A stretch of DNA of 64,000 bases, from assembly GCF_036014195.1 (NCBI RefSeq), contig NZ_CP107918.1:5642001-5706000 (forward strand), written 5' to 3'. Source of the stretch: Streptomyces sp. NBC_00442. GTDB lineage: Bacteria; Actinomycetota; Actinomycetes; Streptomycetales; Streptomycetaceae. Position 1 is the stretch's first letter; each line of letters starts with the position of its first letter. A program made the translations under genes and the position numbers. Shown one piece after another: positions 8,812-17,866 of this stretch. Below the pieces are notes generated by a model. The model saw only the letters and a program-made list of their open reading frames with translations, ran no database searches and was not told the DNA's origin.

Positions 8812-10770
8812 CTAGCGGCGGAACGGGTTGGCGTACGAGGCGACGTAGCCGGGGGCGGGCGAGCCCACGCCCGTCACGTCGTCGTAGCCGCGCGTCGCGA
8901 CGAGCGAGGCGTCCTTGCCGAGCGAGCGCACCGAGGTCAGAAGGCCCCCGGACGCGTCGACGCTGTTGGCGAAGTCGACCCGGGCGACCGCGAGGTTACG
9001 GCTCGCACCCAGCGGGTGGTCCGTCACGTCGTGGTAGAGCCGCGAGTCGAAGCGCTCGTAGATCGACGGGTTCGCGAACCCGATCGGGGAGCGCTTGGCC
9101 TGCTGGGCGAGGGCCTGGATGCCCGCGGTGACCGGCGCGGCCAGCGAGGTGCCGCCGATGCGGTACTCGTCGTACTTGACCGACTTGTCGGGCCACGACT
9201 GCGTCTGGCCCACCAGGAAGCCGGTGTTGGGGTCGGCCACGGCCGCGATGTCCGGAACCGTACGCATCCGGGTCGCGCCGTTCGCCTTCGCCAGCGAGTC
9301 CGGCACGACGCCGTGCTGGTAGAACGGCTGCTTCACGGTGCCGCTGGTGCCGCCGCCCGCGCCGCCGGTGTAGGCGCCGGGGAAGTTCGTCCAGCTCTTG
9401 CCGTCCGCGGACAGGGCGGCCTTCTCGGTGCCCCAGCCGGTCTCGAACTGGTACTTGTCGTTCTTGCCGACCGCCAGCGAGGTACCGCCGACCGCCGTCA
9501 CCCACGCCGAGTTGGCCGGGGTGTCGACCTGCTTCTTGCCGGTGTTGGCGACCTCGTCGCCGTTGTCGCCGGAGGAGAAGTAGAAGCCGATGCCCTCGAT
9601 CGCGCCGAGCTTGAACGTCTGGTCGTACGCGGCCGCGGAGTCCGGGGTCTCATTGGCCTCGATGTCGCCCCACGAGTTGGAGACGATGTCGGCCAGGTGC
9701 CGGTCGACGACCTTGTTGAGGGCGTCGAGCAGATCCGGGTCGTTGCAGGACGCGCCGCCCACGTACACGATGTTCGCGTCCGGGGCGACCGCGTGCACGG
9801 CCTCGACGTCGAGGGACTCCTCGCCGTACCAGCCGGACGCGCCACACGCCTCCGTGCTGTTGTAGTCCGCCGGCAGGACCTCGGTGTACTGGCCCGTCTT
9901 GTAGGCCTTGTCACCGTTGCGCTTGGCGTACTTCGCGGCGTCCGACGCCATCGTCGGCGAGGCGTACGCGTCGGTGATCGCCACCGTCACGCCCTTGCCG
10001 GTGTACTTGCCCGCGCCGTACGCCGCCCGCAGCTGCTCGCCGGTGTAGCCGTGCACCGCGTACGGGATCTTCGTGCCGTACGCGTCCGGCAGCGTCTTGG
10101 CGACGTTCGAGCCGTAGTACGTGGAGAACGGACCCGCGTTGCGGAAGCCGGCGCCCGGACCCGGAAGGGTGTCCTGGTGCGTCGACTGGTGCGGCGCGTT
10201 GTCCAGGCCGGTCACCGTCAGAACGGCGCCCGCGAGCGCGTTCGGCGCGGAGGCGTTCTTGGCCGGGGCACGGTAAGTGCGGCCCGACTTGCGGAAGTTG
10301 TGCAGCTGAGTGGCGAACGCCTTCTGCGTGGCGGCCGCGTCACCCGACACCGAGATGTAGTGCTGGTTGGAGCCCGTGATGGTCAGTCCGGACGACTTCA
10401 GCCACGTGGTGACCGCGTCGATCTGCTCCTGGGTCGCGCCGAAGCGCTGCTGCGCCTGAGCGGCGCTGAGGTACTTGCCGTACGACGCCGACTGCGGGTC
10501 GGACACGGCCGCGGCGTATGCGTCGAGGCCCTTCGCGTCCCGCCCGGCGAGGTAGACCCGGGCGTTGACCTTGGTGGATGCGGCCGTCGCACCCTGGTCG
10601 GCGGAGCCGGTGGCCCAGACGGGCTGGGTGCCCGCGAGGGCCGCCCGTCCGCTCGGGACCGGGTCGGCCGCCTGGGCGGACGGTATGCCGAGGGCGAGCG
10701 CGCCGGCGAGCAAGGGCAGTGTCGCTGCCATGCTCATACCGGCGCGCCGCCTGGCGCGGCTGGTTCTCAT
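8812..10770 (-). CDS. Secreted S53 (sedolisin/kumamolisin) serine-carboxyl peptidase precursor
   Basis: A 652-residue secreted pro-peptidase. The Arg-rich N-terminus (MRTSRARRR) and following hydrophobic segment, ending in PSAQA, form a signal peptide. A pro-kumamolisin activation domain follows (about 45-190), then the subtilisin-fold catalytic domain. The Glu/Asp pair is in GEESLDVEAVHA, the oxyanion Asp in DIVSNSWGD, and the nucleophile in GGTSLAAP. The C-terminal DDVTGVGSP region is the usual Ca2+ site. S53 enzymes are proteinases that favour acid conditions. ATG at 10770 has AGGGGG five bases upstream; a longer frame exists but lacks this signal. It stands alone, with a terminator at 8730-8769. 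Confidence 0.95.
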   Translation of the reverse strand: MRTSRARRRAGMSMAATLPLLAGALALGIPSAQAADPVPSGRAALAGTQPVWATGSADQGATAASTKVNARVYLAGRDAKGLDAYAAAVSDPQSASYGKYLSAAQAQQRFGATQEQIDAVTTWLKSSGLTITGSNQHYISVSGDAAATQKAFATQLHNFRKSGRTYRAPAKNASAPNALAGAVLTVTGLDNAPHQSTHQDTLPGPGAGFRNAGPFSTYYGSNVAKTLPDAYGTKIPYAVHGYTGEQLRAAYGAGKYTGKGVTVAITDAYASPTMASDAAKYAKRNGDKAYKTGQYTEVLPADYNSTEACGASGWYGEESLDVEAVHAVAPDANIVYVGGASCNDPDLLDALNKVVDRHLADIVSNSWGDIEANETPDSAAAYDQTFKLGAIEGIGFYFSSGDNGDEVANTGKKQVDTPANSAWVTAVGGTSLAVGKNDKYQFETGWGTEKAALSADGKSWTNFPGAYTGGAGGGTSGTVKQPFYQHGVVPDSLAKANGATRMRTVPDIAAVADPNTGFLVGQTQSWPDKSVKYDEYRIGGTSLAAPVTAGIQALAQQAKRSPIGFANPSIYERFDSRLYHDVTDHPLGASRNLAVARVDFANSVDASGGLLTSVRSLGKDASLVATRGYDDVTGVGSPAPGYVASYANPFRR

Positions 10771-10907
10771 GTAACCCCCTGCGTGAGGTCTTCGCCTGCT
10801 GTACATGCGCTGTCGGATGCGCGCATGTAGTGCGTCACTCTTGTCAGGAACGGTTCATGCGGGGGGCATGTGATCACCAAGAAACGCCAAAGAGCGTTTG
10901 TGGGTGG

Positions 10908-11549
10908 TCAGTTGGAAAGCGGCGAAGCGCCCCTTTTCCTCAGCATCTGTGCCATCGCGCCGATTTCCGACTGCTGCGCGTCGACCATGCCCTGCGCCAG
11001 CCGCTTCTCCGCGCCCACCGTGCAGCGCTCCACACAGCCCCGTGCCATGTGGATGCCGCCCTGGTGGTGCGCGGTCATCAGCTGGAGGTAGAGCACCTCG
11101 GCGTCCTTGCCGCTGAGGCCGCGCAACCGGTTCAGATCGGTGTTGGTGGCCATCCCCGGCATCAGCGCGCCGTCGGCGCCCGGCTTCATGCTCATGCCCA
11201 TCCACGCCATCGGCGGCCGGGACGCGTCGTACGTCGCCAGCCCCCACAGGTCGAGCCAGCCGAGCATCATGCCCCGCTGGTTGGACTGGGTGTTGGCGAT
11301 GTCGTACGCGAAGCGCCGTACCTCCTCGTCGGAGGTGCGGTCGCGCACGATGAACGACATCTCCACCGCCTGCTGATGGTGGGTCGCCATGTCGCGCGCG
11401 AACCCGGCGTCCGCCGAAGTGGTCGTGGGAAAAGGGGACTTGGGCTCGGCCGTGGCCCGGCCGCCGCCCGCGGAGACGAGCACCGCGGCCGCCGCGAACA
11501 CCATCGCGAGCCCGAGGGCGGCGATCAGCCCCCAGGAGCGCCGGCTCAC
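10908..11549 (-). CDS. DUF305 family, membrane-anchored or secreted His-rich protein
   Basis: A 213-residue protein with an N-terminal hydrophobic segment (about 8-30) and two DUF305 blocks, each with a His pair: MATHHQQAVEMS and MTAHHQGGIHMA. Many Met residues (MAWMGMSMKPG) suggest metal, perhaps copper, binding; DUF305 proteins are ferritin-like four-helix bundles. The start is GTG at 11549, overlapping the DUF3105 stop codon by 4 bp (GTGA), so translation is coupled. The two genes form a conserved pair whose biochemical role is not settled. Confidence 0.85.
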   Translation of the reverse strand: MSRRSWGLIAALGLAMVFAAAAVLVSAGGGRATAEPKSPFPTTTSADAGFARDMATHHQQAVEMSFIVRDRTSDEEVRRFAYDIANTQSNQRGMMLGWLDLWGLATYDASRPPMAWMGMSMKPGADGALMPGMATNTDLNRLRGLSGKDAEVLYLQLMTAHHQGGIHMARGCVERCTVGAEKRLAQGMVDAQQSEIGAMAQMLRKRGASPLSN

Positions 11550-12238
11550 CGCGCGTCCAGGCCGCCGGTGCAGGGGGCGCCCGGTTCGGGTGTCTGGGGG
11601 CCCTGGACGTACTTCGTGAAGAACTGGTTCACCCGGGGATCGTCCGCGCCGGTGACGGTGACCTGCTTGCCCCAGGCACTCAGCATGACGGCCCCGGCCT
11701 GGTCCCGGTACGGGCTCATCAGCGAGTACGGCGTCGACGACACCTTGGCCGCGAGCTTCTTCACATCGGCGGCGGACGCCTTGTCGGTGTACGTCACCCA
11801 CACCGCGCCATGTTCCAGGGAGTGCACGGCGTTCATGTCGGGGACCGGCTTCTGGTAGACGTCGCCGCCGCAGTTCATCCACACCTGGTCGTGGTCGCCG
11901 CCCACCGGCGGCCGCATCGGATAGCTGACCTTCGTCGTCACGTGATTGCGGGTCAGCTTCGCGGCGTCCCAGTCCTTCTCGCCCGCTATCGCGACCGTCC
12001 CCGCCCGGGGGGCGTCGGACGGGGGCGTGACCTGGGCCGCACCGCCCTTGGCGCCGGAGTCGTCCGACGCGCCGAACGCGTACACACCGAATCCGACCAG
12101 ACCCGCGACGGTTATGACGGCGCCGGTGACCGAGGAGATCGCCACGATTCTGCCCCGCCGCTGCCGGGCCCGCTCGGTGCGGCGCAGCTCTTCCATACGG
12201 GCTCTGCGGGCGGCGTTGGGATCGTTCTGGATGGCCAT
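11546..12238 (-). CDS. DUF3105 family membrane-anchored protein
   Basis: A 230-residue protein. A basic cytoplasmic N-terminus (RRTERARQRRGR) is followed by one transmembrane helix (about 32-55) and an extracytoplasmic DUF3105 domain with MNCGGDVYQKPV, NAVHSLEHGAVWVTY and SPYRDQAGAVMLSAWG. The conserved Cys and His residues could bind metal. It is the first gene of a two-gene unit with the DUF305 protein. A hairpin-rich 383-bp region separates it from the divergent glnA2-type gene. Function unknown. Confidence 0.85.
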   Translation of the reverse strand: MAIQNDPNAARRARMEELRRTERARQRRGRIVAISSVTGAVITVAGLVGFGVYAFGASDDSGAKGGAAQVTPPSDAPRAGTVAIAGEKDWDAAKLTRNHVTTKVSYPMRPPVGGDHDQVWMNCGGDVYQKPVPDMNAVHSLEHGAVWVTYTDKASAADVKKLAAKVSSTPYSLMSPYRDQAGAVMLSAWGKQVTVTGADDPRVNQFFTKYVQGPQTPEPGAPCTGGLDAR

Positions 12239-12621
12239 GGATGCGTGATGTCCTTCTGTGGCGGGGAGCGGTGGAGCGGAGGATCGTCCTCACGCGCCGA
12301 ACGGGCTGAGGATGCCGCCCATCACCCACCCTGCCAAGCCCCACCCGCCGCGGCGGAGCCGCACCCGATGGGCGGGGTTGCCGGGGCTTCGCCCCGGGCG
12401 GGCCCCGGACGCCGGCACAGCGTGCCGCCCGGCGCGGCCCCGGCCCCGTGTCCCCATGGGTGAAGGACGCGGGGGCACACGCGGGGAGGGGAGGTGCCGC
12501 AGGTCATACCGGGTGCGTAATGTGGAGGTAATCCCGCGCCTCGATACTGAGGATTCCCCCGCCGCCCCCGGCTTCGACGGGGCAACGGTGCACAGGCCGT
12601 CTGAACTGCAAGGATGTGGCT
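12239..12621. other. 383-bp divergent intergenic region with GC hairpin, before the glnA2-type gene
   Basis: This holds no credible gene. CCGGGGCTTCGCCCCGG (12381-12397) is a compact hairpin of a type that recurs in Streptomyces intergenic DNA. Closer to the glutamine synthetase start, GTAAT occurs twice six bases apart (about 12516-12531), vaguely like half-sites of the nitrogen regulator GlnR, but this is weak. AAGGA at 12610-12614 is the ribosome site for the ATG at 12622. Confidence 0.5.
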
Positions 12622-13983
12622 ATGGACAAGCAGCAGGAGTTCGTGCTCCGAACCCTGGAGGAGCGCGACATCCGGTTCGTGCGCCTGTGGTTCACCGATG
12701 TGCTGGGCTTCCTGAAGTCGGTGGCGGTCGCCCCGGCCGAGCTGGAACAGGCCTTCGACGAGGGCATCGGCTTCGACGGCTCGGCCATCGAGGGCTTCGC
12801 CCGGGTCTACGAGTCCGACATGATCGCCCGGCCCGACCCGTCCACCTTCCAGATCCTGCCGTGGCGCGCGGAGGCCCCCGGTACGGCCCGGATGTTCTGC
12901 GACATCCGGATGCCCGACGGCTCCCCGTCCTTCGCGGACCCGCGCTTCGTCCTCAAGCGCATCCTGGCCAAGACCTCCGACCTCGGGTTCACCTTCTACA
13001 CCCACCCCGAGATCGAGTTCTTCCTCCTGAAGGACAAGCCGCTCGACGGCACCCGCCCGGTCCCCGCCGACAACTCGGGCTACTTCGACCACACCCCGCA
13101 GAACGTCGGCATGGACTTCCGCCGCCAGGCGATCACCATGCTCGAATCCATGGGCATCTCGGTCGAGTTCAGCCACCACGAGGGCGCGCCGGGACAGCAG
13201 GAGATCGACCTGCGCTACGCCGACGCCCTCTCGACGGCCGACAACATCATGACGTTCCGCCTGGTCATGAAGCAGGTCGCGCTCGAACAGGGCGTCCAGG
13301 CCACGTTCATGCCGAAGCCCTTCTCGGAGTACCCGGGCTCGGGCATGCACACCCACCTCTCCCTCTTCGAGGGCGACCGCAACGCGTTCTACGAGTCGGG
13401 CGCGGAGTACCAGCTGTCCAAGGTGGGCCGCTCCTTCATCGCGGGCCTGCTCAAGCACGCCGCCGAGATCGCCGCGGTCACCAACCAGTGGGTCAACTCC
13501 TACAAGCGGATCTGGGGCGGCTCGGAGCGCACCGCGGGCGCCGGCGGTGAGGCGCCCTCGTACATCTGCTGGGGCCACAACAACCGCTCGGCCCTCATCC
13601 GCGTCCCCATGTACAAGCCCGGCAAGACCGGCTCGGCCCGCGTCGAGGTCCGCTCCCTCGACTCCGGCTGCAATCCCTACCTCGCCTACGCCCTGCTCCT
13701 GGCGGCCGGCCTCAAGGGCATCGAGGAGGGCTACGAACTCCCCGAGGGCGCCGACGACGACGTGTGGGCCCTCACCGACGCCGAACGCCGCGCCATGGGC
13801 ATCGAGCCCCTCCCGCAGAACCTGGGCGAGGCCATCGCCCTGATGGAACGCAGCGAACTGGTCGCCGAGACCCTGGGCGAGCACGTCTTCGACTTCTTCC
13901 TGCGCAACAAGAAGTCGGAGTGGGAGGAGTACCGCAGCGAGGTCACCGCCTTCGAGCTGCGGAAGAACCTGCCGGTGCTGTAG
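12622..13983 (+). CDS. glnA2: GlnA2-type glutamine synthetase homologue (probable gamma-glutamylpolyamine synthetase)
   Basis: A 453-residue GSI-fold ligase. Seen: FDGSAIEGFARVYESDM (beta-grasp), EIEFFLL, GMHTHLSLFEGDRNAFY, YICWGHNNRSALIRVP and the substrate Arg in GSARVEVRSLDSGCNPYLAYA. The adenylylation loop NLYDLPPE of true GlnA is replaced by EGYELPEG near residue 370, so it is probably not a GlnE target. Known: its S. coelicolor counterpart in this synteny (SCO2241, GlnA2) has been reported to gamma-glutamylate polyamines rather than ammonia. Inferred: the same activity here, in polyamine use as a nitrogen source. ATG at 12622 (AAGGA seven bases upstream) is preferred over GTG at 12616. 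The tautomerase-like gene follows 141 bp later. Confidence 0.85.
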   Translation: MDKQQEFVLRTLEERDIRFVRLWFTDVLGFLKSVAVAPAELEQAFDEGIGFDGSAIEGFARVYESDMIARPDPSTFQILPWRAEAPGTARMFCDIRMPDGSPSFADPRFVLKRILAKTSDLGFTFYTHPEIEFFLLKDKPLDGTRPVPADNSGYFDHTPQNVGMDFRRQAITMLESMGISVEFSHHEGAPGQQEIDLRYADALSTADNIMTFRLVMKQVALEQGVQATFMPKPFSEYPGSGMHTHLSLFEGDRNAFYESGAEYQLSKVGRSFIAGLLKHAAEIAAVTNQWVNSYKRIWGGSERTAGAGGEAPSYICWGHNNRSALIRVPMYKPGKTGSARVEVRSLDSGCNPYLAYALLLAAGLKGIEEGYELPEGADDDVWALTDAERRAMGIEPLPQNLGEAIALMERSELVAETLGEHVFDFFLRNKKSEWEEYRSEVTAFELRKNLPVL

Positions 13984-14124
13984 GGGAGTTGCTGCGGATC
14001 GACGTGGCCTCGGGGCGGTCCGGCCGGATGCCGGGCCGTCGGGGCGCCCGCCAGTCGGACGGACCATCCCGCCCGGCCCCGCCGCCCGCTACGGTCGGAC
14101 CGCCTACTACCCAAGGATGTGCTC

Positions 14125-14484
14125 ATGCCCTTCGTCACCGTCGAATACTCCGAGCGGCTCGACGCCACGTTCGACCGGCGGGCGTTCGCCCGTGAGGTTC
14201 ACGAGGTCGCGTCCGGGCTGATCAACGCGCCCGTCGAGGCGTTCAAGAGCCGGTTCCGGCGGATCGAGGAGTCCTTCTTCGCCGCCACCGACGAGGGCAT
14301 CGACGCCGTCTTCGTCGAGGTCGCCATCGGGTCGGGGCGCACCCCGCACGCGATCGAGCGCCTGAGCGAGGCCGTTCTGGAGATCGCCCGCAAGCACGCG
14401 ACGGGGGTCGAGGGGCGGCGGCTGCACATCCTGGTCGAGTCCCGTGAGATCGAGCGGGACTTCTTCCGCACCTACAAGGAGTAG
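14125..14484 (+). CDS. Small tautomerase / 5-carboxymethyl-2-hydroxymuconate isomerase-like protein
   Basis: A 119-residue protein beginning MPFVTVEYSERLD. After Met removal it would expose an N-terminal Pro, the catalytic base of the tautomerase superfamily, and the length and alpha/beta pattern fit the CHMI group. The late segment GRRLHILVESREIERDFF also suits that fold. ATG at 14125 has AAGGA (14113-14117) seven bases upstream; GTG at 14119 would be too close. A TACGGT -10-like hexamer lies about 30 bp upstream. No aromatic degradation genes are nearby, so the substrate is unclear. Confidence 0.65.
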   Translation: MPFVTVEYSERLDATFDRRAFAREVHEVASGLINAPVEAFKSRFRRIEESFFAATDEGIDAVFVEVAIGSGRTPHAIERLSEAVLEIARKHATGVEGRRLHILVESREIERDFFRTYKE

Positions 14485-14494
14485 CGGGCCGCGC

Positions 14495-15517
14495 TCAGCC
14501 CAGGTATGCCGGGGCGAGCCCCGCCGTCAGCAGGCGGCGGGGCTTGCCCGTTCCGTCGGCCGGGACCGTGTACAGGTCGGTGCCGTAGTCCCCGGCCAGG
14601 GCGTAGGCGACCGTGTGGTCGTCCTGCCAGACCGCCTGGTCGTCCACGCTCCTCGGCTCCGCGAGGGCGGTCTCGCGCATCGTCGCCAGATCCAGGGCGT
14701 ACAGCCGCCACGGGGCGTCGGCGGGCAGACCCGCCACCCGCTTCTTGTAGACGATCCGGGTGCCGTCGGGGGAGAGCGAGGGGCACTCGACGTTGGTGTG
14801 CAGGGAGGTCACCGTGCGCTCCGCGAGGTCGCCCCGGACGAGATACGTGTGGCCGCCGGTCGCCATCGTCGCGTAGAAGTGCCGGTCGTCGGCGGCGAAG
14901 GTGACGCCCCAGAAGTTGGTGTCGGCCGCGTGGTGTTCCTTGCCGTCGAGCGTGGCCGTGAAGTCCTCGAGGGAGGACGTGAGGCGACCGGTCCGGGTGT
15001 CGAGGACCGCCGTGCGGGTGGAGAAGTTGGTGCCCGCGTACGAGTCGCCGCCCACGAACACCGTCCACGCCGCCCAGCGCCCGCTCGGCGAGACCCGGGC
15101 CCGGGTCGGGATGCCGGGGAGGGCGTAGTGCGCGCGTTCCCTCAGCCGTGCGTCGAGCAGCACCGCGCGGTAGGAGTCCGTCATCGTGCCGTGTTCGGCC
15201 TGGAGGCAGATACCGGTGCCGGCCGCCGCGTAGAAGCGCAGGCACTTCACGCCGGAGGCGGTGCGCGGGCCCGCCGCGTCGGCGGCGGGGACCGTGGCCA
15301 GCTCGTCGCGGTGCGGGCCCCACGCCATGTTGCGGAACACGATCCGGGGAGCGTCCGGCGTCAACGACACCGTTCCGGGGGTGACGTGGGGGCCGCCGGC
15401 CTGTGCCTGGTTCTTGCGGTTCTCACGGCCGGCCGCGTGCAGTACCGACACGGTGGCCACTCCCGCCAGGACCGCGAGGGCCGCCAGCAGGACGAGGATC
15501 TTGTTGCGAAGGGTCAA
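14495..15517 (-). CDS. Membrane-anchored TolB-like beta-propeller protein
   Basis: A 340-residue protein with one N-terminal transmembrane or uncleaved signal segment (KILVLLAALAVLAGVATVSVL) and an extracytoplasmic domain with PD40/WD40-type blades: RARVSPSGRWAAW, VTFAADDRHFYATMATGG, CPSLSPDGTRIVYKKRV and DDQAVWQDDHTVAYAL. Such propellers bind proteins or ligands. The start is TTG at 15517, overlapping the MFS stop by 4 bp (TTGA) with GAGGAAG upstream inside the MFS gene, so it is translationally coupled. It forms a three-gene operon with the phosphoesterase and the MFS transporter. Role unknown. Confidence 0.8.
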   Translation of the reverse strand: MTLRNKILVLLAALAVLAGVATVSVLHAAGRENRKNQAQAGGPHVTPGTVSLTPDAPRIVFRNMAWGPHRDELATVPAADAAGPRTASGVKCLRFYAAAGTGICLQAEHGTMTDSYRAVLLDARLRERAHYALPGIPTRARVSPSGRWAAWTVFVGGDSYAGTNFSTRTAVLDTRTGRLTSSLEDFTATLDGKEHHAADTNFWGVTFAADDRHFYATMATGGHTYLVRGDLAERTVTSLHTNVECPSLSPDGTRIVYKKRVAGLPADAPWRLYALDLATMRETALAEPRSVDDQAVWQDDHTVAYALAGDYGTDLYTVPADGTGKPRRLLTAGLAPAYLG

Positions 15518-16782
15518 GGCCGGGCTTCCTCGGGAGAGTTGGCGGGGCGGAGCAGGAACGCGGCCGTCGCGCACGCGGTCAGGGCGGCCGCCGCCGTGCC
15601 GAGCGCGGTCCGGTCGCCCCACGCCGTCCAGGCCGCACCGAAGGCGATGGAGCAGGCGAAGCGGGCCAGCGCCTGGCCGGTCTGGATCAACGCGAGGCCG
15701 GAGGAGCGGAGTTCGGCCGGAACGGACCCGGCCGCCGCCGCCATCAGGACACCGTCGGTCGCCGCGTAGAACCCGCCGTGCAGGGCCAGCGCGAGGAAGG
15801 GGAGGGCCGGGCTCTGCCAGCCGGTCAGGAGCAGCACGTACGCGAGGAGCAGGGCGGCGTGGCCGCCGAGGAACACCTGCCACCGGCCCACCCGGTCCGC
15901 GAGCCGCCCCAGCGGCACGGCGAGCAGCAGGAAGGCGGCGGCGGTACCGAGCGGCAGCAGCGCGAACCAGCGGTCGGGCACGCCGAGCCGGTGCTGGAGC
16001 AGGAGGTAGACGAACGAGTCGCTCACCGTGGCCAGTCCCAACAGCAGCGCCGCGAGGGTGAGGTGGCGTACGGGGCGGACACGCAGCAGGGCCAGGGCCG
16101 CCTTCAGGGAGGGCCGTGGTGCTCCCTGGACCGGCGTCGCGAGCGGGGTGCGCGAGGGGACGAACAGGAGCAGGACGAGCACGCCGACGGCGGCCACGCA
16201 GAAGCTCACCGTGAACACCGCGTCATAGCCGTCGGCGGCCTGACGCAGGATCAGGAACGCGGTCAGCGGGCCGAGCAGGGCACCCGCCGTGTCCATCGCC
16301 CGGTGCACCCCGAAGGCCCGGCCGCGGGCTTCCGGCGCGCAGGCCAGCGAGATGAGGGCGTCGCGCGGCGCGGTGCGCAGCCCCTTGCCGGTGCGGTCGG
16401 CGGCGAGCACCGCACCGATCACGGGGAGCGAAGTGGCCAGCAGGAGCAGGGGTTTGCACACGGCGGAGAGGCCGTAGCCGAGCGCCGCGACCGTCTTGTG
16501 GCGTCCGCCGCGGTCGGCGAGGTGGCCGCCGAGGAGGCGGACCAGCGCGCTGAAGCCGTTGTACACCCCGTCGAGCAGCCCGAAGCCGAGCGGGGAGAGT
16601 CCGAGGCCGGTGACGAGGTACAGCGGAAGCACGGCGGTGACCATCTCCGAGGAGACGTCCGTGATGAGACTGACCGTGCCCAGTGCCAGCACGGTGGAGG
16701 CGACGGCCGAACGCCGCCCGGTGCCTGACCGGGCGGCGTCGGCAGGAGCGGCGGGGGTGCCGCGACTGTCCGCTACGTACAC
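15514..16782 (-). CDS. MFS transporter, 12 helices
   Basis: A 422-residue major facilitator protein. Helix 1 carries LITDVSSEMVTAVLPLYL, the motif A loop reads GGHLADRGGRHKTVAALG, and its repeat in the second half reads PLGRLADRVGRWQVFLGG. The central hydrophilic loop separates two six-helix bundles. The DVSSEM signature is shared with a group of uncharacterised actinobacterial exporters. The start is GTG at 16782, one base after the phosphoesterase stop codon. It is co-transcribed with the phosphoesterase upstream and the beta-propeller downstream. Substrate unknown. Confidence 0.87.
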   Translation of the reverse strand: MYVADSRGTPAAPADAARSGTGRRSAVASTVLALGTVSLITDVSSEMVTAVLPLYLVTGLGLSPLGFGLLDGVYNGFSALVRLLGGHLADRGGRHKTVAALGYGLSAVCKPLLLLATSLPVIGAVLAADRTGKGLRTAPRDALISLACAPEARGRAFGVHRAMDTAGALLGPLTAFLILRQAADGYDAVFTVSFCVAAVGVLVLLLFVPSRTPLATPVQGAPRPSLKAALALLRVRPVRHLTLAALLLGLATVSDSFVYLLLQHRLGVPDRWFALLPLGTAAAFLLLAVPLGRLADRVGRWQVFLGGHAALLLAYVLLLTGWQSPALPFLALALHGGFYAATDGVLMAAAAGSVPAELRSSGLALIQTGQALARFACSIAFGAAWTAWGDRTALGTAAAALTACATAAFLLRPANSPEEARP

Positions 16783-16783
16783 G

Positions 16784-17671
16784 TCAGCTCGTCCAAATCC
16801 CCGTGATGTCCGAGGAGTTGGCGGCCTGTCCGGCGTGCGCGGTGCCGTACATGTCCTCGATGGTGCGCAGCAGGTTGTAGTGGTTGTACGTCGTCGGGGA
16901 CGAGGATCCCGGGGTCACCTGCTGGCCGTAGAGGACGGTGGGGATCTTGTTGCCGGCGAGCCGGTTGTCCTCGTCGAAGGTGATGACGAGCAGGCTCTTG
17001 TGGGTCTTGGCCCAGGTCGCGTACGCGCCCAGGTTGTTCTTCAGCCAGGTGTCGCCCGTGGAGACCGAGCAGTCGTGCATGTCGCTGCACAGGTTCGGCG
17101 TGACGAACGAGACCTGGGGCAGCTTGGTGTAGTCGCCGGGGAACTGGGCGAAGGTGTACGCCGATGACGTCGGCACGTTGGAGAAGCCGAACCACGGGTT
17201 GTGCTTCTGTGCGTACTTGCCGCTGGTGCACGTGGTCGAACCCTGGCTGGGCAGCGTCTCGTTGTAGCTCGCCCAGGTCTTGCCGGCGGCGATCACCTCG
17301 GATGCGAGGTTGGGCGCGGAGGAGAAGCCGGGGGTCACACAGCTGTCGTCGGTGACGCCCTGCGTGGAGCCGGAGAAGAGCGCGTAGTAGTTCGGCTGGC
17401 TGGGGTGCGTCTCGGCGTACGAGGCGGGCAGGCTGGCGCCGCCGGACTTCAGCGAGTTGATGTACGGGGCGCTGGAGCTGCCGATGACCTGGTTGTAGGC
17501 GTGGTTCTCGAAGACGACGACCACCACGTGGTCGGGGGTGGGGACGCTCGCCGCGGCCTGCGCCGAGGAAGCGGAGCCGAGACCGGCCCACAGGCCGGCG
17601 GACGCGGCCGCGAGGCCGAGGGCACAGAGGAACGCGGTACGGGTGCGGCGCGGAGCGGGGTCGCCGGGCAC
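16784..17671 (-). CDS. Secreted phosphoesterase family (acid phosphatase / phospholipase C-like)
   Basis: A 295-residue secreted enzyme with a signal peptide (Arg-rich start, hydrophobic core to about residue 40, ending AQAAAS). The PF04185 phosphoesterase domain starts at HVVVVVFENHAYNQVIG (metal-binding Glu/Asn), continues with HPSQPNYYALFSGST containing the probable nucleophile region, and closes with LLVITFDEDN and a late NHYNLLRTIED. Members hydrolyse phosphomonoesters or phospholipids outside the cell. It is the first gene of the operon with the MFS transporter and propeller protein, and divergent from the acyltransferase. A link to phosphate supply is possible, but I see no clear PHO box. 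Confidence 0.88.
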   Translation of the reverse strand: MPGDPAPRRTRTAFLCALGLAAASAGLWAGLGSASSAQAAASVPTPDHVVVVVFENHAYNQVIGSSSAPYINSLKSGGASLPASYAETHPSQPNYYALFSGSTQGVTDDSCVTPGFSSAPNLASEVIAAGKTWASYNETLPSQGSTTCTSGKYAQKHNPWFGFSNVPTSSAYTFAQFPGDYTKLPQVSFVTPNLCSDMHDCSVSTGDTWLKNNLGAYATWAKTHKSLLVITFDEDNRLAGNKIPTVLYGQQVTPGSSSPTTYNHYNLLRTIEDMYGTAHAGQAANSSDITGIWTS

Positions 17672-17866
17672 GGCTGCCTCCGGGGTGAGGGGGGCTCGGG
17701 CACGCGCCGGTCGGGACGCGGCCCTGGGGGAGAGGGCGCGCCCTGCTGCGGGCGCACCCAGAGGTTAGGGGTGTCCATGTCAACTCGGAAGGGGGAGGCG
17801 AGTGAAGACCCGGGGAACGTCCGGTGCACTCGGCGGCGGCTCCCCCGACAACCACACCGGGCCCCC

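Noticed and set aside
12504..12540. GlnR operator before the glnA2-type gene
   Set aside because: GTAAT-n6-GTAAT is only a faint match; it lacks the AC dinucleotides of the GlnR box.
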